From Ottelia alismoides (lineage: Eukaryota > Streptophyta > Magnoliopsida > Alismatales > Hydrocharitaceae): 64,000 bases of DNA. The DNA lies in assembly GCA_037367405.1 (NCBI GenBank), contig JAZKJV010002955.1:248001-312000 (forward strand). The letters run 5' to 3'. How positions within the stretch are numbered: the stretch's first letter is position 1; every line of letters begins with the position of its first letter. The position numbers and the translations under genes are program-made. Below, piece by piece: positions 34,950-46,571 of this stretch. The notes under the pieces are model-generated. The model was given only the letters and a program-made list of their open reading frames with translations. It did no database searches and was not told the origin of the DNA.

Positions 34950-36758
34950 TTATGCAATAAGTACAAAAAGATAAAGAATAAGAAGAAAAGAAAAGGCAAA
35001 AATAAAGAATTAAGAATAAATTGAATTGATCATGATTATTAAACTTATCTGTACAAAATCAAAGTTTGGAGCTCAGGTTAGACCTTGGTGTGAAAATGTG
35101 TGTGGAACCTGGTTGGGAAGCAAATTTAAAATACAACAGCCTTCAAGAGTCACAGAACTTGGTTCAAATCACCTCAATAGCCAGGTCAGAACTAGCCTAC
35201 ATCATACGCAAACCCTTATGACTATGAAGCTGACTTGTACGGTGTAAGTGATAGTGGCTCTCCCCAGCTGAAATGACAAAGAGACTAGCTTCTCCAGAAT
35301 GACGACCCAATGATTCCCCAATCCAGCCCTCTACCGTCAAGGAGCGGGGTATTCCCTTCTAAGTTCAAGTGGCATCCGACTCAAGAGGAGGAGATGGAGA
35401 AAAGAATGGATGCAAGACCAGTGTAGTCAAGTCATCCAGCTGCATGCTCACATGGTATAACATTGATGCTCAAGCTTGCTTATTTTCTATACAACATATA
35501 TACATACTCCGGCAGGCACTTTATTTTTTATTTTACAAGCATGTCCACTTTTTTAGGAGTTTTTTTTCAACATACTATTTACAACATCATTTACATAAGG
35601 ACTTTTTCCTCTTGAGCCAGAAGACTATCCCTCTTTTGAAGCTTTATTGCAACCCACACTCTCCTGTCATTCGACTTCATTGAAACTAGACCAGGTTGGG
35701 GTGCACTTCCCTCCCTAGACGAGGACGAATGTTTCCACCCGTGTGCGTCTCAGACTGGCAAATCCAACCCCCTCACCATTCCAACTGAGTTGAGCCAAGT
35801 GAAAGGTGCAAGTGTCCAAGTTAGGTCACGGTCGACAAGAGTCATACGTGTGTTTCGAAAAGTTCTAGTTAGTCAGTTGAGGTGACTTGAACCCGGCCCT
35901 GTTTTCTCAAAGAATTAAGTCTGACTAGACCTGAAGTAACTTAAACTTAGTTCCCATAAGGTTCCAGTGCAGTTAGGTGCGGTAAGGTCCAACCAAGCTC
36001 CAATCTTCGACTTTATTGGACTAGTTCAATCATCAAGCTCAATTAAAGAATATGAATGCTATGCAAATGCTATTTACAAACATGCAAAGAATAATACAAT
36101 TTTGCAAAGAATTTGAAAATAAAGAGAAAATTTTTACACAAAGAATTTTGCAAATAAAAGAATTTGATCACACAAAGTGTAAAATCTATACAACTATTTA
36201 CACGGGCATGCCGCTTTATTTACAAGACTTAAAGAATTTATAGGTTTAAAGTGATTTATTTAAGTGTATATTCAATGGATAAAGAATTTTATGTATTTTA
36301 TTATGATGCTTTTATTCCTCAAATTTATTTGGAAAATTATTTTGAAAACTATAGTACAAAATAATTTTTGCAAATATTTACAATCATTTGAAATCCATTT
36401 TGCAAAGATTTTTGCAAACCCTATATATACTTTTTTCAAAATATTTTTACAAAATGTTTTCACAATCATTTGCAAATAGATTTTTCAAATCCTTTATTTC
36501 ACACAAATAGAAAAAATTTGCAATCAAAATATTTTTACAAAGGTTGAAAATATTTCACAAAAGTTTTCCAAACAGTTCACACCATTTTTCAAATCATTTT
36601 GCAAAAGTATTTTTAACCTGATTTATTAAACAGTATATACAAAAAGAATCTGAGGAATAAGAAGCATTATTAATCATTTTTCAATGAATTATATCATATT
36701 TATTAATAATTATACCAAAGTACGAGTTATGGATGAAGTATATACATAGTATATAAGA
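34950..36758 (-). other. conserved post-pol block of element A
   Basis: On the minus strand the part up to about 36050 follows the order of 3590-4764 of E1, including the AGGGATAGTCTTCTGG block (35622-35637) and the GGTCTAGT motif (about 35685). The rest is AT-rich with repeated TTTTGCAAA-type words. ORFs at 36052-36479 are low-complexity. Confidence 0.65.
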
Positions 36759-37291
36759 CCCCCTATACTTAGCTTGAGCTATGTCCTCATAGATCGGAAA
36801 AGAAAAGAGAAGACATAACTCGTACTGAGTATAGACGAGTCTAAAGAATATACAAATAAGAGATGAGGGAAATAGAAGTTGACCGTCCCCCCTATACTTA
36901 GGGTCAAGTAATCCTAAGCATAGCGGACTGTACACAAAGCAGGGAGGGTCAAGGGTGGGAATAAACATATCAAAGAATTAACAAATCATGGGTGCACCCC
37001 CTATACTTAGGACAAAATACGTCCTAAGTACAGATAACTGACACCAAGGGGCGACACCTTTTATTCAGATAAAGAAATGTGAAAAGGAAAAGAAGAAAAG
37101 AAGAAAAGAGAGGTAGAAGAGATATATACAGATAGATGAAAAGATCATAGAGAATATACGCATCACTCCCCCTATTCTTAGGGTGAGATATCCCTAAGTA
37201 TAGGCAACAACAGGAGCGACGAAACTGAACGACGAAAGAACAACGCGGTGTGTACCCCCCATACTTAGGACAAAGTGCGTCCTAAGTGTAG
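36759..37291 (-). repeat. array of five PPT-like hairpins in element A
   Basis: On the plus strand, C runs followed by CTATACTTAG-type arms pair with downstream CTAAGTATAG-type arms at 36759-36834, 36887-36923, 36997-37032, 37168-37203 and 37255-37291. Seen on the minus strand, each ends in AAGTATAGGGGG or a close variant (AAGAATAGGGGG, AAGTATGGGGGG). Arms covary in part (GGGTCAA..TAATCC, GGACAAA..GTCC). This is the counterpart of 2825-3175 in E1. Confidence 0.85.
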
Positions 37292-37739
37292 TCACAGAGG
37301 TATGGCGATAGATTTGGGGCACACATAACATGCGGGAGAACAAAATATACAACACATGTATACAAGTGGTGAAGAACTAGGAAGTACAGGACGGTATCTG
37401 ACAAGTGAATACCGTACTCGCATCACCGTCTCCCCGTGAGAACGAGGATACAATCATAAGGTGAAAAGGCACCCTGATATGCAGTCAGGTGGGTGTCGGC
37501 TACCGGGGGCAAATAGATCAGAAAGTAAAGTGTAGACTGGTAGCGTGAAGCAGACAATCGGCCCATAGGATCATCATGAGGGAACAGAGCCGATACTATA
37601 GGACCAGGAGGAAGAAGGAACAGTACAGATTCCTTCGGTCAATCACAGTCTCAGTAAGATATGAAAGGTAAGGAACAAGAGACATCATGGCATTCGGTGG
37701 TCGTGAGGTCGGAAGATCATAGGAGACACTCCGAATACC

Positions 37740-39360
37740 GCAAGTCATGGCTCAATCATGCGAGGGCCGTCAAGGTGAGCGGGCTCAAAGGAGCTGGGAA
37801 TCAGACCATAATCAAAAGACCTGGTCCCGTGATCCGCAGATCGGATACACAATCAGAGAGGGGACCAAGTACACCACTCAGAAGACTCTGCTTCGTGCTC
37901 CAACAGACAGGAGACACCAGAAGTAAAACCGGGTACCTAGAAAATGATGTACCCTCTCGCAGATAACCCTCGGAGAGTGGTACATGCTAATCATCGAATA
38001 ATCAGAAGAAGACTCGGCCTTGCGAGGGTCGTCAAGGCGAGCGGACGCAAAGGCGTCAATGATCTATCAGACGGATCATCAGTAAATATGGTCTCGATAG
38101 ACGACATATCGGCTATCAGCAGAAGAGACCGGATAATCTAAAGAATGTGGCAGTGTCCCGCAGACAACCCTCGGGGAACGTGCTTCCAGCTAGGCATGGA
38201 AAGACCAGATATTAGGAGCTCAACCTTGCGAGGACCGTCAAGGCGAGCAGACTCAAAGGAGTCTAAACAGATGGGTCCCATGGTCCGCAGATCGGATAGG
38301 CAACTCAGGATGGGACCAAAATCACATATATCAAACCACTCGGTTCCGTGCTCTGCAGATCGGAGACACAGTCAGAAGGGGGAAACCGAGCGTAAAAAGA
38401 GTGTCGAGTCTCTCGTAGATAGTCCTCGGAGAGCACTGCGAACTAAGCAGTGAAGTCTCAGAATGTGTCTCTACCTTGCGAGGGTCGTCAAGGTGAGCGG
38501 GCTCAAAGGAATCGGGTCCATCAGACGGACCCACATAATGGTCTCAATAGTCGATAAGTCGGCTACCAACAGAAGAGACTAGTCAGATCGGAAATATGTC
38601 GTAGTATCACGCAGATAACCCTCGAGGAGCAACGAGCTAGTCAAGGAGTATTCCGAAAAGAGCTCAATCTTGCGAGGATCGTCAAGGAGAGCGGACTCAA
38701 AGGAGTCTAATCAAGTCGGTCAAATGCCCCAACAGATCGGGCGCATAATCAGAACGGGGGACCAACTGCCTATATCAGAGAAAGCGACTTCATGCCCCAA
38801 CAAATGGAGGCACCAGAAGTGAGTGAAGCCGATCGTAAAGAAAGTGTCACATCCTTCTGCAGGTAGTCCTCGGGAAGTGATGTGAGCTACATAGTGAATG
38901 ATCAGAGTACATCTCATCCTTACGAGGGTCGTCAAGGAGAGAGAATGGCTCGAAGGAGCCAGACCCATCAGACGGATCCACAGAAAACATAGTCTCGATA
39001 GACGGCAGGCCATCTACCAGCAGAAGAGACCATCATAGCAATAATATGTCATAGCCTCTCGCAGATAACCCTCGGAGAGCTATGAACCAGGCATGGAATA
39101 ATCAGAAAAGTGGAGCTCTACCTTGCAAGGACCGTCAAGGAGAGAAATCTGACAGTTGGCCTCCTGTGCCGACAGATTGGACACACAGTCACAGAGGGAG
39201 GCCAATCAAGCATATCATCTGACTCGGTTTCGGGTCCCATCACAATGGCGACCAAAGTCGTGAATGAAACCGTAGTCCTAGAAATTGTTGCATCCTCCTG
39301 CAGGTAGTCCTCGGGGAGTAATGCAAGATAGATCAATGGAGGTCGCGGGAATGCTGGCAT
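37740..39360. repeat. tandem array with alternating subunits of about 200 and 250 bp
   Basis: The marker GCGAGGGTCGTCAAGG or a variant occurs at 37760, 38022, 38228, 38478, 38672, 38922 and 39125 (spacings 262, 206, 250, 194, 250, 203). A second marker, CGCAGATAACCCTCGG or its CAGGTAGTCCTCGG form, occurs at 37958, 38159, 38414, 38610, 38858, 39060 and 39299 (201, 255, 196, 248, 202, 239). The two marker types also largely alternate, so the real unit is a dimer of about 450 bp repeated about 3.5 times. ORFs inside it are broken and not homologous to gag or pol. Confidence 0.9.
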
Positions 39361-40480
39361 CGAGTCTCAGGTCCTCAAAATAGTGTGAATCCATTAATCC
39401 ATTAGAGGGCATAAGATCATGCGAGGGAGAATAGAACAGAATATCAATCATAATGCAATCCCTCGAAGTCGATCCAATCAGCTGAGATGGCACAATATAT
39501 CATCAGGACTCCTCTAAGTGCCAGGGTGGATCAAAGAGTCAGGAGATCAAGGATGGTTCACTCACGAAGATGAGAGATCATGGGGGTTCGGGGCACCGTC
39601 ATCATGAAGCATATATCAAGATAGTCCATCCAAAATCCAAATCAAGACAGGCCAAAACCTCAGAATAGATAGATCCGTAGAAATATCATGATATCATCCT
39701 CAAATCACTGAAGCACATCACATCCTCAATCCGGTATGCGAGACCAAAAATTCCTCAATAATGCATCACACCTATGATCATGCATCAGCACAAATCCTCA
39801 ATACACTCGTATGCATGCATCCAAAGTCAAATCCACCAAATTAATCTCAGCATCCTCAACATCATTGGCCCGTCTTACACAAATAATCTATATACATGAT
39901 CCTCGATGCGGGCCTCATCAATATGCACAACATTCCCAGGTAAAAAGGGAGAGGTGATACGAGGTACACAAAGAAGATGGATGAGAAGGGTACACAATGG
40001 GGTGGAGAAGCTGATTGAGGCAATGTGCCAATATCGCGAGTGATAGAAGAATGATATAGAGGGGACGAGGAGGGCGGGCGAGAAGATCGGAACGTAGACA
40101 ACATTGGGTGTTCCACACAAGGTGGGAACACCGCCAAAATGGTGGTCCGAAGAGCATGCTCTCCTCGAACCGGAGAAGATGGGGATGATACAGTGGATAC
40201 GAAGAAGATGGTGAAGAAGATGTCGGGAACGAATGGACTTGGGGAAGAAATGATTGAGCTCAAGCGCCAATATCACGACTCAATGCAAGTGAAGAGGTAT
40301 ATGTATAAGAGAGGTAGAGAGACTCAAAGACGAAAAATGCATGACTCACACGAACGGAACCTACTACTCTAATAATGAAAGAAAAGCACAATGGACTCCA
40401 AATCACAATCAAGATACAAGGCAAACCCCCAATTCACCTACTCAACACAATGAAGACCGTCAGGTGATGGTCATTTATCT
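39361..40480. other. element A interior, no gene seen
   Basis: Two overlapping 133-codon minus-strand ORFs (39862-40263 and 39875-40276) lie in different frames and have Ser/Pro/His-rich, unrecognised translations. I do not call them genes. Confidence 0.55.
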
Positions 40481-41623
40481 TTTCAATTTTAGAGTGAGGT
40501 GAGAATCACAAAGTTGTTCAAACACTTAGGCGGCTTGATGGGAGTTGGGCTCTACTCCTTAGTGTGTACGTGGGCAATTTAAAACGCCTACAATGAGGGG
40601 GTTGCTCTCCCCAAGACAAGGAAGTCCATTATGTTTTATTTTTAGGTCCAATAGAGTTAGCAGTCCTGATTTTATTTATCACTTTTTTTGGGTATTTTCA
40701 ATGCACGTGCCTAATGAGGTTTCAATTTCCATTAAGCATCCTAGATTGGCAAAAACAGAGGGAGAAGGTCGGAAAAGCCATGCAAGTCGGAAATCGATGA
40801 TGCATGCTAAGTAAGAAGACTTACAGTGCTTCCCAGCTCTCTCCATGTGCATAACAGAATTGAAAACTATGCTAAATGCAAATGCAAGCCGAAGAAATCG
40901 CCCGAGGATAGTAACTGCTATTATCGTGAAGCACCACAAGTCGGTCACTTATCCATAACCTAAGAGTCCGGTCTTGGCTTACCCCTCCTCTTCTCGACAC
41001 ACTCGAGTTCAGGAGTTGCGCTTGATGGGGCTCGCTCACGGCACAAGGGTTAAGAGATAAATGAACCGGCTGTTTTGATTTGACTAGATCCAGAACGCAC
41101 TATAGGTACATGCAATTATATTAGGGTCTTTGGACCTTAATCTATCGGCAAGCAATTCCTAAGCTAGGGCTCATTCACACAAAATAATAAAAATAAAATA
41201 GAAAAGAAAAAGTGTCAAAATCGTCGAGGCCCCCAAGGGAACAATCCCTCGGGCAATGGACCTCGGGAAGTCGGAGTGTACCTGCGAGAGTCCTGTATTA
41301 TTACATGTTCCTAAGTGTCACTCTCTCACATAAATAATAAAATGTAATGCATAAAAATGTAAACTGCCTTCCAAAATTCTCCTCCAGTTGCCTTCGATGC
41401 TCTCTCCTGTTGGCCGGTGTAGAAGAGCCAACTCCGCCTCGCTTGGGTGCATTGGTCCTCCTAGGAGGTCCTCCTTCGCTTGGCGGTCCCTCGCATCGAA
41501 GACAAATAGAGGAGATGGGTCAGAACAGTCTCAATAATCTCAATAAAAATCAAATAAATAATTGAATGCTGGACATGAATAAAGAATTAAATAAATGAAT
41601 GAACAACCATACAAAATCCGTTG
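40481..41623 (-). other. element A leader
   Basis: On the minus strand this runs from just after the PBS. It shares blocks with the element B leader: GTCGAGAAGAGGAGGGGT (complement of 40983-41000, compare 47232-47249) followed in both by an AGACCGGACTCTT block, and the 26-nt block at 40591-40616. This ties A to the coding Athila family although A has lost the genes. Confidence 0.75.
40591..40616 (-). promoter_or_regulatory. 26-nt G-rich stem-loop block shared with element B leader
   Basis: The minus-strand sequence is identical over 26 nt to 47621-47646 of element B, while flanks differ. The core GGGGAGAGCAACCCC can form a 4-bp stem with an AGAGCAA loop. Its position between PBS and the gag start fits a packaging or dimerisation signal, which is an inference. 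Confidence 0.6.
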
Positions 41624-41643
41624 CCTCCCCGGCAACGACGCCA
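41624..41643 (-). promoter_or_regulatory. primer binding site of element A, tRNA-Asp type
   Basis: The minus strand reads TGGCGTCGTTGCCGGGGAGG two bases inside the LTR. Compared with element B and with plant tRNA-Asp 3' ends it differs by C to T at the sixth base over the first 18. Confidence 0.85.
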
Positions 41644-41645
41644 TC

Positions 41646-43096
41646 TGATGAAAGGGAGTTTTCCATCGGTCTAAAGTGATCCGCACAAGGCAGAATCACC
41701 ATGTCGCTGAGGCGACCGACAAAAGATCCCAAATCGATCAACAATTAACCCACAATAATATATGCAATGAATATAAAAAATGTGGAGTTAAAATTTATTA
41801 TAACTCTACATGTAAATGTGTATAGGTGTAAGCACAAGTAGAGGTCGAACACTGGGAGGGGAAAGGTTGTGTGGTGGAATTGATTGCGCAGTTATTTAAG
41901 TCAATGTTCATGTCCAATTCCTTATTGTTTTTGTGGGTTTTTTGATTTTTTATATATTTTTTTGTTTTTTTGTTTTTATAATTTTTATTTTGTTTTTATA
42001 TTTTGTATTTTTTTATTTTCTTTTTATATTTTGAATTATATGATATAGAGATATGTATATATAGATATATAGATATGTATAAGAGAAGAGAGAAAAATGT
42101 AGTATATGGATATATATATATACATACATATATACTCAATATATAAAGTATAATAATAATTTTTTTAGGCTTTTTGTATTTTTCTAATTTTTATGTTATT
42201 TTTCCTAGAATTTTGCTAATTTTTATGTATTTTTAATTCAAAAGTTTCCCTAATATGGGACTAATGAAATAGGCTGAAATTAATTTGGGTTTTAAAATTA
42301 TATAATAAGTGTTAAAATTAACCCAAATTAATTTTAATACATAAATAATAATATATAGATAATTATAAAACAGGAAAACATATTTTTGGTATTTTTAAAG
42401 GGTTTTTATATTTTTTTAGGATTTTGGAGCTTCTTGAAATTTTTATATTTTTTTTCTATTTTTAGGGTTTCTCATTTTCTGGACTCAATATATGTATAAA
42501 TATACTATATATAATTTTTTTGGTAATTTTTCAAAGCATTTTCTAATTTCTTTTGTATTTTCTAATTTAAACAGTGCAAAAGGGCCTCTTTTTCATTTTT
42601 AACAATTAGGGAAAATGCAAAAAATGTGCAATAAAATATGGGCGTGCAAGAGCATCACATGAAACATCTCTCCTAATTTTTCTGGATTTTTATAAGCCTC
42701 ATAAGTATTTTTAATAAATAGGTAAAAGGCACAATAATAAAACAGCCTTGCAGGGTCATTTTTGCAAATAAAATAAAGTCAGGGGCTTTTGTGCAAAAAT
42801 ACCTACAGAAATAAACATTTATTTAAAATTTTGGGGCTCATTTACAATTTACAAAACCCGCTAGGGTTAAAGTGCAAATTTCACGCGCCTCACGTGGGAC
42901 TGCACGTGAGGCGCGGAGGGATCAAAATGCAATTAAGAAAAGTACAAGGGTCCTACTGCAAAATGTACAATTATTTTATAACGTGAAAATTTATTTACAG
43001 AATTAAACATTAAATGAAATAAAAATCGGGGGTATAAGTGAAAATTACCTCCTCAGGCGCGCGATCCAACGGTTGGGCGTTCTTCACTTGACACGC
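41646..43096 (-). mobile_element. element A 5' LTR, inner segment (cut by B)
   Basis: It begins TGATGAAAGGGAG at 41646 next to the PBS and is collinear with 30723-32170. It is interrupted at 43096 by element B; the LTR resumes at 59422. The last five bases CACGC are the target duplication of B. Confidence 0.92.
43092..43096. repeat. target-site duplication of element B, left copy
   Basis: CACGC, identical to 59417-59421. The uninterrupted counterpart in the other LTR of A (about 32170-32176) reads CAAGC once. Confidence 0.92.
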
Positions 43097-46000
43097 TGAT
43101 AAATACCCATTCATCACTCTTTATTCTTATATTTTAGCTACAAAAACCTTTGCAAATGCATGTATATTCATGTAAATACAAATAATTATCAAAAGCATGC
43201 ATTGTATAAAGTTTAATAATTAGCATGTTTTTGTGCAAAAATAAAAGAATAAAGATTAAAAAGAAAAGGAGGGAAATATTTAGAATAAATATTGAGCAAC
43301 CTAACCCAAGGGAGGGCTCAACATGGGCCTGACCGCATAAAAGCCAAAGTAGAGGGAGATAGGGGCTCATATATATGTAAATAAAATAAAAGTACTTTCC
43401 TCACAAAAATAGGCTTGTAAATATTTGTATATATTTATAAGTATAAAATCAATATAAAAATATAAAAATTAAAAAGAAACCAAAAATCTCATTCATGTAC
43501 ATGATCACCTTGTACATAGTTCCATCATCCCTATTTATTTACCCTTATAAATAAATACAAGTAATCTCCAAAATTTTTGTAAATATTCTATAGTATATAG
43601 TGTAAATAAATAAAATAAAAACAATTAAAACAAAAACAAAATAAAAACAACAAAATAAAAACACAAAAATATATTGTAAATATACCAGGTATATAAATGT
43701 ATATATGTATTTATTTCACCTATGTATATAAATAGTTAAAATAAAAATATCTTTTTATTACTTATTCTATAATGAAAATAAATAAAATATAAAAGGGAAA
43801 TAAAATTGTACAAAAATAACAATTAAAAAAAATCAAAAATTAAAAACCCTATATAGTGTACATATACCTATATATAACATATTATGTATATACCTTATTT
43901 TTATTTCAAAAAAATTATTAAAAATCACTAAAAATAGAAAAAAATAAAATAAAAATATTTCATGTTTTAATTTTTCACTAAATCGGCCATTTGCTACCCT
44001 TAATTTTAATTTCAAATTCCAGCCACGTGGCCTTTTCTCATTGGTCCTGGGGATTGTTGACCGCCCGGTCAACTACCCCCCCCCCAAGGACCACTTCACA
44101 GGGGTCCTTAGCGGGTACCCATCTTCTCGGATTTTTCCCCGCTAAACCCGATCGCCTACCACCTAAACCCCGGGTCCGACTCCTTAATGCTACATCCGAG
44201 ACCCTCGTCGGGGTATCCACATCGGGATCCGCGCGCTCGATCGCCCTACCCGACCTCTTCTAGCCGGACCTGCAACCATATTTAGCTCGAGCTCCGCCAC
44301 CTCAAATCTCATCTTTGGTCATTTGATTCCACCCCAGTGAGCTTCAGTGTGTGCGCGAGAGTGACAGCTCGCGTCCGGTGCTATCGAAGCGAGGAGAGGA
44401 AGAGAGACCACTGATCCGGCGAGCATCGCCGCCTTGCTCCGCCACCAGCAGGAGCATCGAGCCTCGGAGGGAGACGCTCCTCGAGGCGACGACCCAGAGC
44501 TGCGCAAGCTCATCCCCAGTCTCCTCATCCACCCAGGTAATCCCTTAGACCCTCCTTTCACCTTGATTTTCATTTACGCCCAAATCGTCGCTCCGCTGTA
44601 TTCCGCCGATTCCGACCATTCCATAGCTCTACTCGATCATCGGAATCCATATTCACCATCGCCTCCTTCCCGCGCATCTTCTCCACACCTGCATCCAACC
44701 CAGCTCGCACAGGAGCTGGGATTCAAGCTCCACCGTCCCCACTTCGTCGGAGCTCGTCCGCTGCGACCCATCGTCCACCGTCACTCCGCCTAACCGGGCC
44801 GAGGCAGTTTACCCTCGACCCGCGAGTCTCTTGGCCGTCTTTGCAGGTACTACCAAGCCCATCTGAGGGCTTGGGTCATTCAGTCCAGGAGCCTCGCTTC
44901 CGCCGACCTCGTCGGAGCTCCCCAGAGCTCGGTTGGGCCATCGGAGGCCATCAGCAGCTGCACATCACCACGCCGGAGCTTCTCCGATCTTCAGGCGCAA
45001 CAGGGGAGGTCAGGAGCGCACGCACGAGGCCGGCGAACCTCGCCGGCCACCTGTTCTTCCTCGACCTGCAGACGCCGTTCGATCAGCCCTCCTGCTCCAG
45101 TTCTTATCTGGACCGTCCTTTCCCGGAGCCGCCTTCACCGTCAGATCTGAGGAGGACCGATCCCAGCCGCTCGATGCTCGTGGGTTAGCCAAAGAGAGCC
45201 GCGACCGTTGATCACACCACGTGGCTGAACCCCGAGCGTCGGATCACTTCGAGGACCCCAGTGTTGGAGCGCTAGCCGATCCCTACCGTCGATCCCTCCA
45301 CGTGGCGTCCATCCTGCGATCCACATTAATAAAGGGTAAACTACCCTTAGGCCCTCCTGTTTATTTCATTTAGCATTTAGTCCTATAAATACCTAGTGTA
45401 GTTGTCGAGATTTTGGTACTTTTGCATTAAGGACCTCGCACTTTTTTTTGTTTGCACTTATGCCCCTATGCGTTGTATGACACGTGCACCGACACGTGAT
45501 TTTCTGGTTTATTTGCAATATAGGCCCTGCAGTTCTGGTTGTTCATTAATGAAGGAAAATTTTTAACTATTTGCATTTATACCCCTGTGCGTGATACATT
45601 TGAACATGTGCGTGATTTTTTGGGTATTTTGCAGATAAGCCCCTGGAAAAATTGGATACATGGCTCCTGCCATAGTGTAAAATTTTCAAGGATTTTTGAG
45701 GACATTTTTGTTTTCATTTGATATTTTTAAATTTCAAAAACATCTATTTTCCTCACTGTCTAACTTTAAAAATCACAAAAAATGTTAAATAGTGTCAAAA
45801 AATTACAAAAAAAAATTGTCTACTGTCTATTTTGTGGAGTTTTATTTTCTAGCCAATTTTGGCTATTTTTCATTACTGAAAACCACTAAAAATTGAAAAC
45901 ATTCAAAATCTTATAAAAATCTAGTAAATCAATTAAAAATCCAAAAACAATAAAATAGGTGCCTAAATTTTCCTTGTTTTATTCTCTTTAAACGAAAATT

Positions 46001-46553
46001 ACCTCCCAGCTAATTTGGGGGCTCTAGATATATTATCTAGGCCCTTTTAGCTCAGCTGGACAGTACCTACTGTTTTAGCTACTTTTTAATTTTTAGAAAA
46101 TTAAATACACATCAGAAAATTCTCAAAAATTCACCAAAAACACCAAAAATTATAAAACACATAAAAATATTTTTGTTTGAATTTTGGTTGATTTTTAGTG
46201 TATTTAATAAATTGTTGAAGTGTGTGTTTATTTGTTTTTCTTATTTTCTTAATTAATTAAAAAATCCAAAAAAATATAAAATATTCAAAAACCACCAAAA
46301 ATAGTTGCTTCTTTTATTTTATTTCCCTTTTTGACTACTTCGTAGGCCGAGAGGCCAACCCGTGCTCCTTGTGTTCGACCCTGGTCGCTATACCAGGTTA
46401 AATAAATAGCAAGACCGCTATTTCGCTTTTTGATTGATTTTCTCTGTCTTGGTGGTCTACTTTTTCTTGATCGACACGATCAAGTGACCGAGGTCGCGAC
46501 GACCATCGTAGAGATACCTGATTGCCTTAGTCGCTCGGTTTTTCGCGTCATCA
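43097..46553 (+). mobile_element. element B 5' LTR (3457 bp)
   Basis: It begins TGATAAATACCCATTCATCA (the 3' LTR has TGATGAATACCC) and ends CGCGTCATCA at 46553. It lacks about 206 bp present at about 58308-58513 of the 3' LTR; the junction lies near 45647. The probable intron is 44537-44846. The GC-rich part is 44020-45330. Confidence 0.95.
44537..44846 (+). other. probable GT-AG intron in the B 5' LTR
   Basis: CCCAG|GTAATC to CTTTGCAG|GTACTA, 310 nt, matching 6232-6543 of E1 in place and flanks. Unspliced genomic RNA must be kept for reverse transcription, so splicing would only affect a subset of transcripts (inference). Confidence 0.5.
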
Positions 46554-46556
46554 GAA

Positions 46557-46571
46557 TGGCGCCGTTGCCGG
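46557..46571 (+). promoter_or_regulatory. primer binding site of element B, tRNA-Asp
   Basis: TGGCGCCGTTGCCGG begins three bases after the LTR end. It is complementary to the 3' end of plant tRNA-Asp, the usual primer of Athila-lineage elements. Confidence 0.92.

Noticed and set aside
37740..39360. CRISPR-like array
   Set aside because: Units are about 200-250 bp, repeats are imperfect and spacers are themselves repeated; this is a tandem repeat in a plant element.
39862..40276. Two 133-codon minus-strand ORFs in element A as a possible gene
   Set aside because: They overlap in different frames and show no gag, pol or host protein pattern.
44434..45211. ORFs of 92-119 codons in the B LTRs, present in both copies
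   Set aside because: Duplicated only because the LTR is duplicated; no domain, and they run across the probable intron.
46557..46571. tRNA-Asp gene at the PBS
   Set aside because: Only the complement of the tRNA 3' end is present; no cloverleaf follows.
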